Assembly (NCBI GenBank): GCA_937936465.1
Contig: CALDDH010000006.1
Location: forward strand, 1-48,917
Reading direction: 5' to 3'
Source: an uncultured Mycoplasmatales bacterium
Lineage (GTDB): Bacteria; Bacillota_I; Bacilli_A; UBA3375
Length of the DNA stretch: 48,917 nucleotides
Shown: positions 1 to 8,801 of the stretch, piece after piece
Numbering within the stretch: the first letter of the stretch is position 1
How the letters are laid out: each line of letters starts with the position of its first letter
Notes under the pieces: generated by a model
Told to the model about the DNA's origin: nothing
The model's input: the letters and a program-made list of their open reading frames with translations, nothing else
The model's database searches: none
Made by a program: the position numbers and the translations under genes

Positions 1-1
1 C

Positions 2-337
2 ATAAAATGTTTAAAGAAAGCATTGAAAAAAATTAATACAAAAAAATTGATTATACATACAGATCAAGGTACTCATTTTACAAGCAAAATTTATCAGAAG
101 TTATTAGATGGTGAAAGTGTAAACATATCTCATTCACGTAGGGGTAATTGTTTGGATAATGCTCCAATAGAAAGTTTCTTTTCATTGTATAAAAATGAAT
201 CATTTTATATTAATAAACCATATAATCATATTGATGTATGTAATCAGATAGATAAATATATGTTATATTATAATCAACAAAGAATACAAATTGGTTTAAA
301 TGGAAAAACACCACACGAATTTAATTTATCCGCATAG
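2..337 (+). CDS. IS3-family transposase, C-terminal part (cut by window start)
   Basis: C-terminal end of an IS3-type DDE transposase (OrfB). The frame is open to the window edge, so the true start lies outside. HTDQGTHFTSKIYQ is the second catalytic Asp region, and GNCLDNAPIESFFSLYKNE carries the catalytic Glu that lies about 35 residues after that Asp in IS3 elements. The end, YYNQQRIQIGLNGKTPHEF, matches the usual IS3 C-terminus. No frame break is seen in the visible part. Whether the element is complete cannot be judged. It lies tail to tail with plsY. Confidence 0.9.
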   Translation: MKCLKKALKKINTKKLIIHTDQGTHFTSKIYQKLLDGESVNISHSRRGNCLDNAPIESFFSLYKNESFYINKPYNHIDVCNQIDKYMLYYNQQRIQIGLNGKTPHEFNLSA

Positions 338-374
338 TGTCTTTTTTATTTTTATAAAATACTGGACCTACTCA
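338..374. mobile_element. Probable right end of the IS3-type element
   Basis: The transposase stop is followed within 40 bases by TGGACCTACTCA (363-374). On the other strand this reads TGAGTAGGTCCA, and a TG-starting outer end is usual for IS3 elements. The left end is outside the window, so the terminal inverted repeat and target duplication cannot be checked. The boundary is a guess. Confidence 0.35.
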
Positions 375-413
375 TTTTTAAACTTAGTTCTTTTTGCATA
401 TAAATATATTTAA

Positions 414-989
414 TTAAAACCAACTGATTTTACTTTCAGTTCCTGCTTTAATCTTCTTAATATTATTCTTATGTAAATAAATAATAAATAACCACAATAT
501 AAAGACTGCTATACAGTAAATTGGATCGCCTAAGATAATTGTATAAAGTAAGTATACGAAGATTGCTAAAATTGCAGATAGTGATACGAACTTAGATATC
601 TTCAATACAATTAAGAAACTAATTATAGCTATTGTTGCCCCAAGTGGTGTATAAAACATTACAAAACCAAATGAAGTTGCAATTCCTTTGCCACCTTTGA
701 ATTTAATCCAAATGGGAAACATATGACCAAGTAAAGCAAAGAGTATTGCAATGATTGGAGATAAGCCTAATGTAATAGTTAAAATTGCAGCAATCATACC
801 TTTAGAAAAATCAAGTATGAATCCTGTAAATCCAGCTTTTCTTCCACATGTTCTTCCTAAGTTAGATGCTCCAACATTTTTGCTTCCATGTTCTCTTATA
901 TCTTTATTATATAATTTTCCAATTAATAAAGAAAAAGGGATTGAGCCATATAAATAAATTAATAAATAAACTAATATATCTATTTCCAT
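414..989 (-). CDS. plsY: Glycerol-3-phosphate acyltransferase PlsY
   Basis: Membrane enzyme that transfers the acyl group from acyl-phosphate to glycerol-3-phosphate, the first step of phospholipid synthesis. At 191 residues it has normal family length, with about five hydrophobic segments. All PlsY signature loops are present: GSIPFS near residue 15, EHGSKNVGASNLGRT (residues 33-47) and the G3P-binding FKGGKGIATSFG near residue 97. A good SD (AAAGGAG) precedes the ATG. It is transcribed away from rdgB and towards the IS remnant. PlsX is not in the window. Confidence 0.96.
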   Translation of the reverse strand: MEIDILVYLLIYLYGSIPFSLLIGKLYNKDIREHGSKNVGASNLGRTCGRKAGFTGFILDFSKGMIAAILTITLGLSPIIAILFALLGHMFPIWIKFKGGKGIATSFGFVMFYTPLGATIAIISFLIVLKISKFVSLSAILAIFVYLLYTIILGDPIYCIAVFILWLFIIYLHKNNIKKIKAGTESKISWF

Positions 990-1018
990 AATAATTTCTC
1001 CTTTGTCATCATAAAGAG

Positions 1019-1027
1019 ATTATAACA
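1019..1027 (-). promoter_or_regulatory. Extended -10 promoter of plsY
   Basis: On the minus strand this reads TGTTATAAT, an extended -10 box about 30 bases before the plsY start. No convincing -35 is seen. Confidence 0.5.
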
Positions 1028-1056
1028 AAGATTGAAAATTATTTATTAATCATTTA

Positions 1057-1065
1057 TGATATAAT
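1057..1065 (+). promoter_or_regulatory. Extended -10 promoter of the rdgB operon
   Basis: TGATATAAT is an extended -10 box 26 bases before the rdgB ATG. A TTGAAA at 1032-1037 is 22 bases upstream, too far for an ordinary -35. It is divergent from the plsY promoter. Confidence 0.55.
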
Positions 1066-1091
1066 TGAATTAAAGATATTTAAGGAGCAAT

Positions 1092-1682
1092 ATGCAATAT
1101 ATACTAGCATCTCACAATCAAAATAAAGTCCATGAAATTAAGAAAATACTTAATGTTAATATTTTAAGTTTAGAGGATATCGGTTATAGTCAGGAAATTA
1201 TTGAAGGTGGTAAATCTTTTTATGAAAATGCTAAAATAAAAGCAGATACAATAGCTAAGTTATATCCAGAATCAATTATTATAGCAGATGATTCAGGTTT
1301 AGTTGTCCCGGCTATGAGTGGCATGCCAGGTATATACTCAGCTCGCTTTGGCAAGGATAAAATCGGCTATAATGAAAATAAAGATTTAACTAATAATAAA
1401 TATCTTTTACAAAGAATGAATGGAATTAAAGATAGGTCAGCTTACTACATTACATGTATTGTTGTTGTTTGTAAAAAATCCAAAATAGATCAAACTTTTT
1501 ATGGACAATTAGATGGTCAAATAACAAATGAAATTGTAGTTGGATCTGGATTTGGTTATGATTCTGTTTTTAAAGTTAAAGATACAGTGATTTCACAAAT
1601 GAGCCAAGAAAAAAAAAATAAAATTTCACATCGTTTTATAGCACTTGATAAGCTTAAAGAAAGTGAAATCCTTGAATTATAG
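1092..1682 (+). CDS. rdgB: XTP/dITP diphosphatase (RdgB/HAM1 family)
   Basis: House-cleaning enzyme that hydrolyses non-canonical purine triphosphates (ITP, dITP, XTP) to monophosphate and pyrophosphate, keeping them out of DNA and RNA. Its 196 residues match the family. Visible motifs are the N-terminal ASHNQNKVHEI substrate loop, the catalytic DDSGLVVPAMSGMPGIYSARF around residues 67-87, GFGYDSVF, and the C-terminal SHRFIALDKL. The SD AAGGAG precedes the ATG. It is first in the long plus-strand run, and its 3' end overlaps the start of ispD. Confidence 0.96.
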   Translation: MQYILASHNQNKVHEIKKILNVNILSLEDIGYSQEIIEGGKSFYENAKIKADTIAKLYPESIIIADDSGLVVPAMSGMPGIYSARFGKDKIGYNENKDLTNNKYLLQRMNGIKDRSAYYITCIVVVCKKSKIDQTFYGQLDGQITNEIVVGSGFGYDSVFKVKDTVISQMSQEKKNKISHRFIALDKLKESEILEL

Positions 1683-2319
1683 TGTTGTCATTCTTGGAGC
1701 CGGCCTTGGCAGTAGAATGAATTTAGGTTACAATAAAATCCTATATAAACATAATGGACATTCAATAATTTATAAAACAGTTACATCAATTATTGAAAGT
1801 AATTATTTTGATCAGGTAATTGTTGTAATTAATCAAGTTGATGAATTACATATTAAAAAAGAATTAAAAAAATACCCAAATATTCAATATGTATATGGTG
1901 GAAAGACTAGGCAAGAAAGTGTTTTTAATAGCCTTGATCATGTGACAAATGATTTGGTTTTCATTCATGATGGTGCAAGATCAAATATTACTAAAGAATT
2001 ACTTATGAGGCTGATTGAAGATGTAGAATTAAATACTAACTATCAAGGATATGCACTCGCTTGTCAAGTTAAAGATACAATATTAAAGGTTGAAGATTAT
2101 GAAATTAAACAAGTACTAGAGCGATCGATTTTATATACAATGCAAACTCCACAAGTATCTAATCCAAACATACTAAAAAAGCATTTAATGAAAGCCCAAG
2201 AAGAAGGAAGACAATTTACAGATGAGATGTCGCTTTTAACATTTTATGGATTAAAAACAAAAATAGTTAAAAGTGAGTATTATAACAATAAAGTTACAAC
2301 AATAGAAGATATAAGATAG
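1672..2319 (+). CDS. ispD: 2-C-methyl-D-erythritol 4-phosphate cytidylyltransferase
   Basis: Third step of the MEP isoprenoid pathway: CTP plus MEP gives CDP-ME. The nucleotide-binding start is YSVVILGAGLGSRMNLGYNK, followed by FIHDGARSNIT (most relatives have DGARP; here Ser replaces Pro), an RSILYTMQTPQ segment and TDEMSLL. I chose the TTG at 1672, which gives the usual short N-terminus MNYSVVILGAG. A GTG at 1663 and a TTG at 1645 are in frame upstream. All of these overlap the end of rdgB, so translation is probably coupled. ispE lies two genes downstream. Confidence 0.9.
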   Translation: MNYSVVILGAGLGSRMNLGYNKILYKHNGHSIIYKTVTSIIESNYFDQVIVVINQVDELHIKKELKKYPNIQYVYGGKTRQESVFNSLDHVTNDLVFIHDGARSNITKELLMRLIEDVELNTNYQGYALACQVKDTILKVEDYEIKQVLERSILYTMQTPQVSNPNILKKHLMKAQEEGRQFTDEMSLLTFYGLKTKIVKSEYYNNKVTTIEDIR

Positions 2320-2328
2320 AAGGAAGAT

Positions 2329-2853
2329 ATGGAAAATATAAAAATACCAAAGCAATTAATAGAAGATTATCAAAAATTTAATTTAAATGAAAATGAAGTA
2401 ATTATTTTAATTAAAATGTTTAAGTATGAAAAGAGATACATTAATTTAATTGTTTTTTTAGAAACTGAAAAAATCAAAAAGCAAAATATTCAAAACTTAC
2501 TTGATAAAGAAATTATAAGTTTGAAAAATCAAGAAAACAATGTATATATTGATTTGGATACATGCTCAAATAAATTATCTAATCAAAATAAAAATAACAA
2601 TATACTAAATGAGAAAGATATAAGTAGAATTAACTTTATTTTAAATCGTGAATTAAAACAATATGAAATAGATAAAATACTTTTCTGGATTGAAGCAGGA
2701 TATCAATTTAAAGAGATAGAAGAAGCAATATATAAATCACTTATTAAAAACATAGATAACTTTAGTTACATTGAAGCAATTTTATTTAATAAAGCAGATG
2801 ATAAAAATAATAAAGTTGAAAAAAAGCTTAAAAGGACATGGAATTTTGAATAA
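2329..2853 (+). CDS. DnaD-domain replication protein
   Basis: The 174-residue protein has an N-terminal winged-helix-like part (LNENEVIILIKM...) and a C-terminal segment, residues ~103-152, of the DnaD/DnaB_2 type. The segment runs ILNRELKQYEIDKILFW to NFSYIEAILFN and keeps the family pattern of a helix before a YIxxIL motif. In Firmicutes, DnaD works with PriA in replication restart and initiation, and priA is three genes downstream. It is shorter than Bacillus DnaD (about 230 residues). SD AAGGAAG precedes the ATG. Its end overlaps the start of tsaB. The family is fairly clear; orthology to DnaD itself is inferred. Confidence 0.75.
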   Translation: MENIKIPKQLIEDYQKFNLNENEVIILIKMFKYEKRYINLIVFLETEKIKKQNIQNLLDKEIISLKNQENNVYIDLDTCSNKLSNQNKNNNILNEKDISRINFILNRELKQYEIDKILFWIEAGYQFKEIEEAIYKSLIKNIDNFSYIEAILFNKADDKNNKVEKKLKRTWNFE

Positions 2854-3370
2854 TAAAGCCAAGTTAAATCTATTTTTAGACAGTAGTAGTAATAATGTAA
2901 CAATTATTTTATTTAATGAATATAAAGTTATTAAAAGCAAGCAATATATTGGTAATAATAATCATACAATTACAATATATAAAGAACTTGAAAAAATGAT
3001 TAAATTTAATGATTTTAATCAAATAAAAAACATTTATTTTTTAAATGGGCCTGGGAGTTATACAGGTATTAGGGTCGGGATGAGTATTGTTAAAACAATA
3101 TGTATGGTTCATAACACAAGTTTATACATTTTAAATAATTTACTTTTCTTTAAAGAGATGTATAAGTCGCCAATTGCAATTGATGCTAGGGGTAAAAAAT
3201 ACTATACATTAATTGATAATGAGTATAGAGTTAAGCCTCTTGGTGAAATAGGTAATAGCCGAGTTGATCCAATTATAAATGTTGATAAGTTTATTGATCA
3301 GAAAATATATAATAAGTTTAATAAAGTTAATTATCAAGATGTCAAAATAGATTATATGAAAGGTATTTAA
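2846..3370 (+). CDS. tsaB: tRNA threonylcarbamoyladenosine protein TsaB
   Basis: TsaB is the non-catalytic partner of TsaD and TsaE in making t6A37 of ANN-decoding tRNAs. The ASKHA-fold signature FLNGPGSYTGIRVGMSIVK is plain near residue 65. I chose the TTG at 2846 (MNNKAKLNLFLDSS), placed about 10 bases after AAAGGA. The frame is open upstream to 2771, but that part overlaps the DnaD-like gene. At 174 residues it is short, lacking much of the usual C-terminal half, as is common in reduced genomes. The TsaE partner is at 8802, and tsaD is not in the window. Confidence 0.9.
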   Translation: MNNKAKLNLFLDSSSNNVTIILFNEYKVIKSKQYIGNNNHTITIYKELEKMIKFNDFNQIKNIYFLNGPGSYTGIRVGMSIVKTICMVHNTSLYILNNLLFFKEMYKSPIAIDARGKKYYTLIDNEYRVKPLGEIGNSRVDPIINVDKFIDQKIYNKFNKVNYQDVKIDYMKGI

Positions 3371-3392
3371 GTTTAGAAAGTAGGTAAACAAA

Positions 3393-4238
3393 TTGTCAGA
3401 GATGAAAGTTATTGAAAAAGGATATGCAAAAATAAATTTAATTTTAAATGTTTTAAATAAACTTGATGATGGATATCATAACATTGACTTTTTAATGACA
3501 ACAATTGATATCTTTGATCAAATAACTGTAACAATTGCTGATTATGACCAAGTTGAGGTAATTGATTATCCTGAGTTAAGTAATCAAAATAACTTAGCTT
3601 TTAAAGCAATTAAATTAATAAAAGATAAATACCAAATCAATCAGTCCTTTAAAGTTTCAATTATTAAAAATATTCCAATTGGTGCTGGGTTAGCCGGAGG
3701 AAGTGTTGATGGCTCAGCAACGCTAAGAGCAATTAATAAATTAATGAATTTAAATAAAACACTTGATCAATTAGCAGATATATCAATTGAACTTGGTAGT
3801 GATCTTCCTTTTTGTATTTATAGTCAACTTGCTCGTGTTAGCGGTACAGGGCAAACTGTAAAATTACTTGATCATAAATACCCAAGTAGTTATGTATTAG
3901 TTATTAATCCAGGAGTTGAATTATCAACAAAAGATGTTTATCAAAATCATCATATTACAATTTATAATGCTAATATTAATAAAATGCTTAATACAAAAAA
4001 TCATGATGATTTTTATAAATTGATCTCAAATGATTTAACAGATAGTGCTAAAAAATTAGAACCATTAATTGATCAAATAGAAAATGATTTAATTAATGCA
4101 GGAAGTACAATCAATAAAATGTCAGGTTCAGGGGCAACGATGCTTGCTTTTTTTAAAACAAAAAAAGAAGCAGAGGTTGTATTGGATAAGTTAACTAATA
4201 AATATAAATATTGCTTAATTACGAAAGTAAAATCATGA
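3393..4238 (+). CDS. ispE: 4-diphosphocytidyl-2-C-methyl-D-erythritol kinase
   Basis: GHMP-family kinase that phosphorylates CDP-ME in the MEP pathway, the step after IspD. Seen: AKINLILNV at the N-terminus, the ATP loop PIGAGLAGGSVDGSATLRA around residues 92-110, LGSDLPF, and the C-terminal MSGSGATMLAFF. I chose the TTG at 3393 because AAAGTAGG (3377-3384) lies 8 bases before it. The ATG at 3402 would be too far from any SD. The gene ends in TGA within ATGA, overlapping priA by four bases. Confidence 0.95.
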   Translation: MSEMKVIEKGYAKINLILNVLNKLDDGYHNIDFLMTTIDIFDQITVTIADYDQVEVIDYPELSNQNNLAFKAIKLIKDKYQINQSFKVSIIKNIPIGAGLAGGSVDGSATLRAINKLMNLNKTLDQLADISIELGSDLPFCIYSQLARVSGTGQTVKLLDHKYPSSYVLVINPGVELSTKDVYQNHHITIYNANINKMLNTKNHDDFYKLISNDLTDSAKKLEPLIDQIENDLINAGSTINKMSGSGATMLAFFKTKKEAEVVLDKLTNKYKYCLITKVKS

Positions 4239-6481
4239 AGTCAATTGAAGTATACATTGATCAAATCAATCAATTAAATCAAACATTTAGTTATCAAGTT
4301 AATCTTGATCAGTATAATCAATTGTCTAAAGGATCATTAGTAATAGTTGAATTTAATGGTAAATTAAAAATTGGATTAGTTGATAGCGTATTGAGTGATC
4401 AGAAATATACATATAAATTAAAATCAATTATAGCTATCTTTAATCTTAATCCACTTAATGAATATCAAAAAGAACTAATGAATTATGTTGATCAAAAAAA
4501 TTATGGATCACAAATTGATAAATATAATTTATTTTTGATTTATGGAAATAAAGTTAAGATTGACTTATTATTAAATGATAAAGTGACTAATCAAGAAATT
4601 AAATATAGTAATTTAACATTTAAAGAAAAGAAAGTATTGAACTATGATGATTATTATATTGAAGTCTTGATTAGTAAAAACATTAAAGATCAAACAATCA
4701 ATTATTTGCAAGTGTATAGTTTAGATACATCTAAACTAACAATTAGACAAAAACAAGTATTTGATTACATTGAAAAGTATAGTGAAATTAAAGTTAGTGA
4801 ATTAAAAAAAGAACTTAAAGTATCACAATCTGTAATTGATAAATTAATATTTAATCAAAATATTAAAGTTGTTTCAAAACAAAGAGCATATCAAAGTTTT
4901 TCAAAGTTGGCAATTGAAAAAGAAATCAAATTAAATATTGACCAGAAAATAGCAGTTGATGAAATCGAACAAGACAAAAGAGTATCACTTTTATTTGGTG
5001 TTTCTGGTTCAGGAAAAACAGAAGTTTTAATTGAATACTTAAAGCGTAATTTAAATCATGAAATGCAAGCTGTGATTATCTTGCCTGAAATTAGTCTTTC
5101 ATATCAAATGATCAGTCGGATAGAGCAAGAATTCAATGATGTAATCATATACCATAATCAGCTATCAGACGGACAAAAAGTAGCATTTAATAAGCAAATA
5201 AAAAATAATCAGAAACATATAGTTGTTGGAACAAAAGAAGCGATATTTTTACCATTTAATAATTTGCAAATTATAGCAATTGATGAAGAGCAAGATCTTA
5301 ATTATAAAAATCGTGGAAAAATAAAATACCACCTTCGTGATTATATTGACTACTTTTCAAATATGCAGCTTAAAGTCATTTTAATGTCAGCAACCCCATC
5401 ACTTGAATCTTACTTTAGAGCACAAAGAGGATACTATCAAATGAGCATGTTAACAAGTCGTTACCATACCCAAGAATTCCCAACAATTAAATTTATTGAT
5501 TATAATCCAACTGAAGTTATATCGAGTGTCTTAAGTGATTTAATTAAAGTAAATAAACAAGTCAATCGTCCATCACTTATCTATTATAATAAGAAGGACT
5601 ATGCTAAGACAATTGAATGTAGCAGTTGTTATCATATTCAAAAATGCCCTAATTGTAATACTTCTTTATCATATAAAAAAGAAATTAATCAGCAAAAGTG
5701 TAAGTTTTGTAGTTGGAGTAGTAAGTTTAATCATAAATGTTTGAAATGCCAAGGTATGGAGTTTGTTTTTTCAAATATTGGCATTGAGCAGTTCTCTGAA
5801 TTAATCCAAGAACAGTTTCCTGATTTAAAGATTAAAACAATTGATTCAAATATGCATAAAGATAAAATATATAATACATTACTTGAGTATCAAAATAAAA
5901 AAATTGATATTTTAATTGGAACACAAATTATAAGTAAGGGAATTGATTTCATTGATATAGCAAATATTTATATAGTTAATATCGATTATTTATTATTTTC
6001 TGATGAGATTAAAAGTTTTGAGCATACTTACCAATTGCTAGAGCAACTATCAGGACGAGCTGGAAGAAATTTAAAGTATTCAGAAGTTTATATTGAGACT
6101 CACCACAATAAGCATTTTGTAATGCAAGCAATTGAACAACATCGTTATCAAAATTTTTACGATCAAGAAATAAAATATCGATATATGACAAAATCTGTCC
6201 CCTACTTAAATGTGTGTAAGATTGAGTTTCAATTAAATAACCAAGACTTACTTATTTATTTAATTAAGAAATTTAGTAAACAAATAAAATCATCTAGTAT
6301 AATAATTTCAGAGATTAATATTCCATATGTAGCGAAAATTGGCATAAACTATCGAAAATATATTATAATAAAGTATAAAAAACAAAATATTAATCAACTT
6401 ATTTTAAATAACCAACAAGAACTACTTAATAATAAGGTTAAAATGATTGTTGATTTGAATATTGATTATATCGGTATGTAG
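4235..6481 (+). CDS. priA: Primosomal helicase PriA
   Basis: 3'-5' helicase that recognises stalled or repaired forks and reloads the replicative helicase. The 748 residues match the family. Walker A is GVSGSGKTE (255-263) and motif II is DEEQD (350-354), where most PriA proteins have DEEHD. A cluster of Cys pairs at about residues 462-508 (CSSC, CPNC, CKFC, CLKC) forms the zinc-binding region. GTQIISKGIDF and QLSGRAGR are motifs V and VI. The start is the ATG overlapping the ispE TGA; the longer frame from 4211 would run inside ispE. A DnaD-like partner is upstream. Confidence 0.95.
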   Translation: MKSIEVYIDQINQLNQTFSYQVNLDQYNQLSKGSLVIVEFNGKLKIGLVDSVLSDQKYTYKLKSIIAIFNLNPLNEYQKELMNYVDQKNYGSQIDKYNLFLIYGNKVKIDLLLNDKVTNQEIKYSNLTFKEKKVLNYDDYYIEVLISKNIKDQTINYLQVYSLDTSKLTIRQKQVFDYIEKYSEIKVSELKKELKVSQSVIDKLIFNQNIKVVSKQRAYQSFSKLAIEKEIKLNIDQKIAVDEIEQDKRVSLLFGVSGSGKTEVLIEYLKRNLNHEMQAVIILPEISLSYQMISRIEQEFNDVIIYHNQLSDGQKVAFNKQIKNNQKHIVVGTKEAIFLPFNNLQIIAIDEEQDLNYKNRGKIKYHLRDYIDYFSNMQLKVILMSATPSLESYFRAQRGYYQMSMLTSRYHTQEFPTIKFIDYNPTEVISSVLSDLIKVNKQVNRPSLIYYNKKDYAKTIECSSCYHIQKCPNCNTSLSYKKEINQQKCKFCSWSSKFNHKCLKCQGMEFVFSNIGIEQFSELIQEQFPDLKIKTIDSNMHKDKIYNTLLEYQNKKIDILIGTQIISKGIDFIDIANIYIVNIDYLLFSDEIKSFEHTYQLLEQLSGRAGRNLKYSEVYIETHHNKHFVMQAIEQHRYQNFYDQEIKYRYMTKSVPYLNVCKIEFQLNNQDLLIYLIKKFSKQIKSSSIIISEINIPYVAKIGINYRKYIIIKYKKQNINQLILNNQQELLNNKVKMIVDLNIDYIGM

Positions 6482-6492
6482 AAAGGTTTATA

Positions 6493-7332
6493 ATGAAAAA
6501 TAATTTAATCCAAGGAATTGCAATAGGCAATCAAGTCAGGTTTTATTTATTTGATAGTACTAATTTAGTAATTGAATTACAAGAAATTAATAAACTATCG
6601 GTAATGGCAACCAATATTGTCGGTAAAAGTGCAACTATTACGGCAATGATGGCACAAATGATTAAAGGTGAGCAAAAATTATCTTCCACAATTGATACAA
6701 ACTCTTCAGTTGGTAAAATAATTTGCACAACAAGGGCACCAGGTAAGATAAAATGTAGTGTTACAAATCCTAATTTAGAATTGAAATTTAGTGGTAATAA
6801 ACTAGATCTTCCTGAAGTAATTGGTACTGGAAGATTAAGTGTTGTTAAAGATTTAGGTTTGAAAAGACCATTTGTTAGTGAAGTTGAATTAGTAGCAAAA
6901 GATATTGTAGGTGATTTTACATATTACTTTGCAAATTCAGAGCAAATACCGACTGCTATAAGTTCAGGTGTTCATGTTGATAAGTCAGGTAAAGTTATGC
7001 AAGCTGGTGGTTTAATGATTCAATTACTTCCTGGTGCAGAAGCTAAAACAATTGACTATATTGAAAAAATTATGTTGGAATTAAATTCATTAACTAAATT
7101 ATTAGCAGAATATTCACTTCAAAGAATTATTGAAAAATTATTTGGAGAAGATTTTCAAGTGTTGAAAGAAATGACAATTAAATATGAATGTGATTGCAAT
7201 TATAAGCGATTTGAAAATGGATTAAAAATGTTATCAGTTGATGATTTAATTGAATTGAAACAAGAGCAAGAAATTGAAGTTCAATGCCAATTTTGTCTAA
7301 AAAAATACCAAATTAAAACATCGGAGTTATAA
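6493..7332 (+). CDS. hslO: Redox-regulated chaperone Hsp33
   Basis: Cytoplasmic holdase switched on by oxidation of a zinc-bound Cys centre. Its 279 residues match the family. The N-terminal part has the usual AIGNQVRFYLFD start, and TGRLSVVKDLG, SEQIPTAISSGV and GGLMIQLLPGA are family segments. The C-terminal switch is CDC near residue 234 and CQFC about 30 residues later, giving the four zinc ligands. SD GAAAGG precedes the ATG. Its stop overlaps the ATG of the ABC ATPase gene (TAATG). Confidence 0.96.
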   Translation: MKNNLIQGIAIGNQVRFYLFDSTNLVIELQEINKLSVMATNIVGKSATITAMMAQMIKGEQKLSSTIDTNSSVGKIICTTRAPGKIKCSVTNPNLELKFSGNKLDLPEVIGTGRLSVVKDLGLKRPFVSEVELVAKDIVGDFTYYFANSEQIPTAISSGVHVDKSGKVMQAGGLMIQLLPGAEAKTIDYIEKIMLELNSLTKLLAEYSLQRIIEKLFGEDFQVLKEMTIKYECDCNYKRFENGLKMLSVDDLIELKQEQEIEVQCQFCLKKYQIKTSEL

Positions 7333-7985
7333 TGGATAAAAGTCAAATCATAATTAATAACTTAAACTTTAAATATAATGAACAAATTGTTTTAGATAAT
7401 ATTAATTTACAAATATCTCAAATTGATTACTTAGTTATTACTGGTAAAAATGGAAGTGGTAAAAGTACACTTATTAAGTGTTTACTTGGATTGAATAAAA
7501 TTGATAATCAAATAATCACAATAGATGGTGTTAGTATTAATAAGTTAGATAAAAAAGGGATATTTGGGTATGTGGCTCAAGAAAGTAAATTACTACTAGA
7601 CATTCCAATTACAGCAGTTGAGTATTTAAAGTTATATAAATCAGATATTAAAAAAATTAAAGAAGTTTTGAAAACAATTAATGCTAAGTATTTAGAAAAT
7701 AAACAATTAAATGATATGAGTGGTGGAGAGAGACAAAGAATATTCATTGCAAAAAGTTTATTAAATAATATTAAATTTTTAATATTAGATGAACCAATTA
7801 AGGGACTGGACAAGGCAATGCGTAAATCTTTTCATGACTTAACAAATACTCTTCATAAAAATGGTGTTGGAATAATAATTATCTCACATAACTTAGAAGA
7901 ATTAGATATGCATATAACAAAAGTTTATGATTTAGAAGAAAGGAAACTAAGTGAATTTAATCGAACAAATTGCAAATATTGTTAG
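7332..7985 (+). CDS. Metal-type ABC transporter ATPase
   Basis: ATP-binding subunit of a ZnuC/AdcC/MntB-like importer. Walker A is GKNGSGKST (near residue 38), the Q-loop is GYVAQES, the signature is MSGGERQR, Walker B is FLILDEP, and the H-switch is IIISH. It pairs with the ABC-3 permease gene that starts inside its last 35 bases. No substrate-binding lipoprotein gene is nearby, so the metal (zinc or manganese) cannot be told. Its start overlaps the hslO stop. Confidence 0.88.
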   Translation: MDKSQIIINNLNFKYNEQIVLDNINLQISQIDYLVITGKNGSGKSTLIKCLLGLNKIDNQIITIDGVSINKLDKKGIFGYVAQESKLLLDIPITAVEYLKLYKSDIKKIKEVLKTINAKYLENKQLNDMSGGERQRIFIAKSLLNNIKFLILDEPIKGLDKAMRKSFHDLTNTLHKNGVGIIIISHNLEELDMHITKVYDLEERKLSEFNRTNCKYC

Positions 7986-8793
7986 TTATGATTTTATGCA
8001 AAATGCATTAATAAGTGGGGTTTTTTTAAGTGTGGTTTTAGCTGTTGTTGGTTTACACCTTGTAACGCATAGGTTGACTTTTATTGCCGACACTTTAGGA
8101 CATATAAATATGGGTGGAGTAGCACTAACTTATTTGCTTGCACCAGTGATCGCTCTTAGTTTATTTTCAAGTTTATTGATTATCATGACTTGGAGTATTT
8201 TAGGTGGAGTCTTAATTGAATATTTAAGAAGTAAGTATAAAGACAATAAAGAAGTTGCTATTTTAATTGTCTATGCGATGGCAATTGCATTAACAATGAT
8301 TTTCTTGAATTTATCTACAAGTGCAAATACAGGTTTTTTAAATTTATTGTTTGGAAACATTAATGCTATTTCTAATCAAGAAGTAATTGTAGTAGTCGTA
8401 TTTTCAATTGTTATTTTAATTGTTATGCAACTAATAAATAAAAAATTATTTATTATTGCTTTTGATCAAGAAGTATCAGAGCTTTATGGAGTTAAGTATA
8501 CATTTTACCGTTATCTTTTCATTATTCTAGTTACAATTACAACAACACTTGCAATTAAAATACTTGGAGTTCTTTTAGTGTCTTCAATGATGATTATTCC
8601 AAATTTAAGTGCAATTAATTTATCAAAGAATTTAAAGCAAACTAAATACTTTGCAATTATATTGACAGAAATCTCAATGATATTTGGTATTTTCATGGCT
8701 TACTTTCTTAATCTATCAGCATCAGCTGTAATTGTTATTGTAGCAATTGTAATATATGGATTAACAGTTGTCTATAAAAGTAAATTTTCTTAG
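7951..8793 (+). CDS. ABC-3 family metal permease
   Basis: Membrane subunit of the importer whose ATPase precedes it, 280 residues with about eight hydrophobic segments. Typical ABC-3 features are LVTHRLTFIADTLGHINMGGVALTYLL near the N-terminus, EVAILIVYAMAIAL in the middle, and TTLAIKILGVLLVSSMMIIP in the second half. GTG start, with SD GAAAGG inside the ATPase gene, so the two are translationally coupled. Zinc or manganese is the likely substrate by family. Confidence 0.88.
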   Translation: MNLIEQIANIVSYDFMQNALISGVFLSVVLAVVGLHLVTHRLTFIADTLGHINMGGVALTYLLAPVIALSLFSSLLIIMTWSILGGVLIEYLRSKYKDNKEVAILIVYAMAIALTMIFLNLSTSANTGFLNLLFGNINAISNQEVIVVVVFSIVILIVMQLINKKLFIIAFDQEVSELYGVKYTFYRYLFIILVTITTTLAIKILGVLLVSSMMIIPNLSAINLSKNLKQTKYFAIILTEISMIFGIFMAYFLNLSASAVIVIVAIVIYGLTVVYKSKFS

Positions 8794-8801
8794 GGGGACA
8801 G

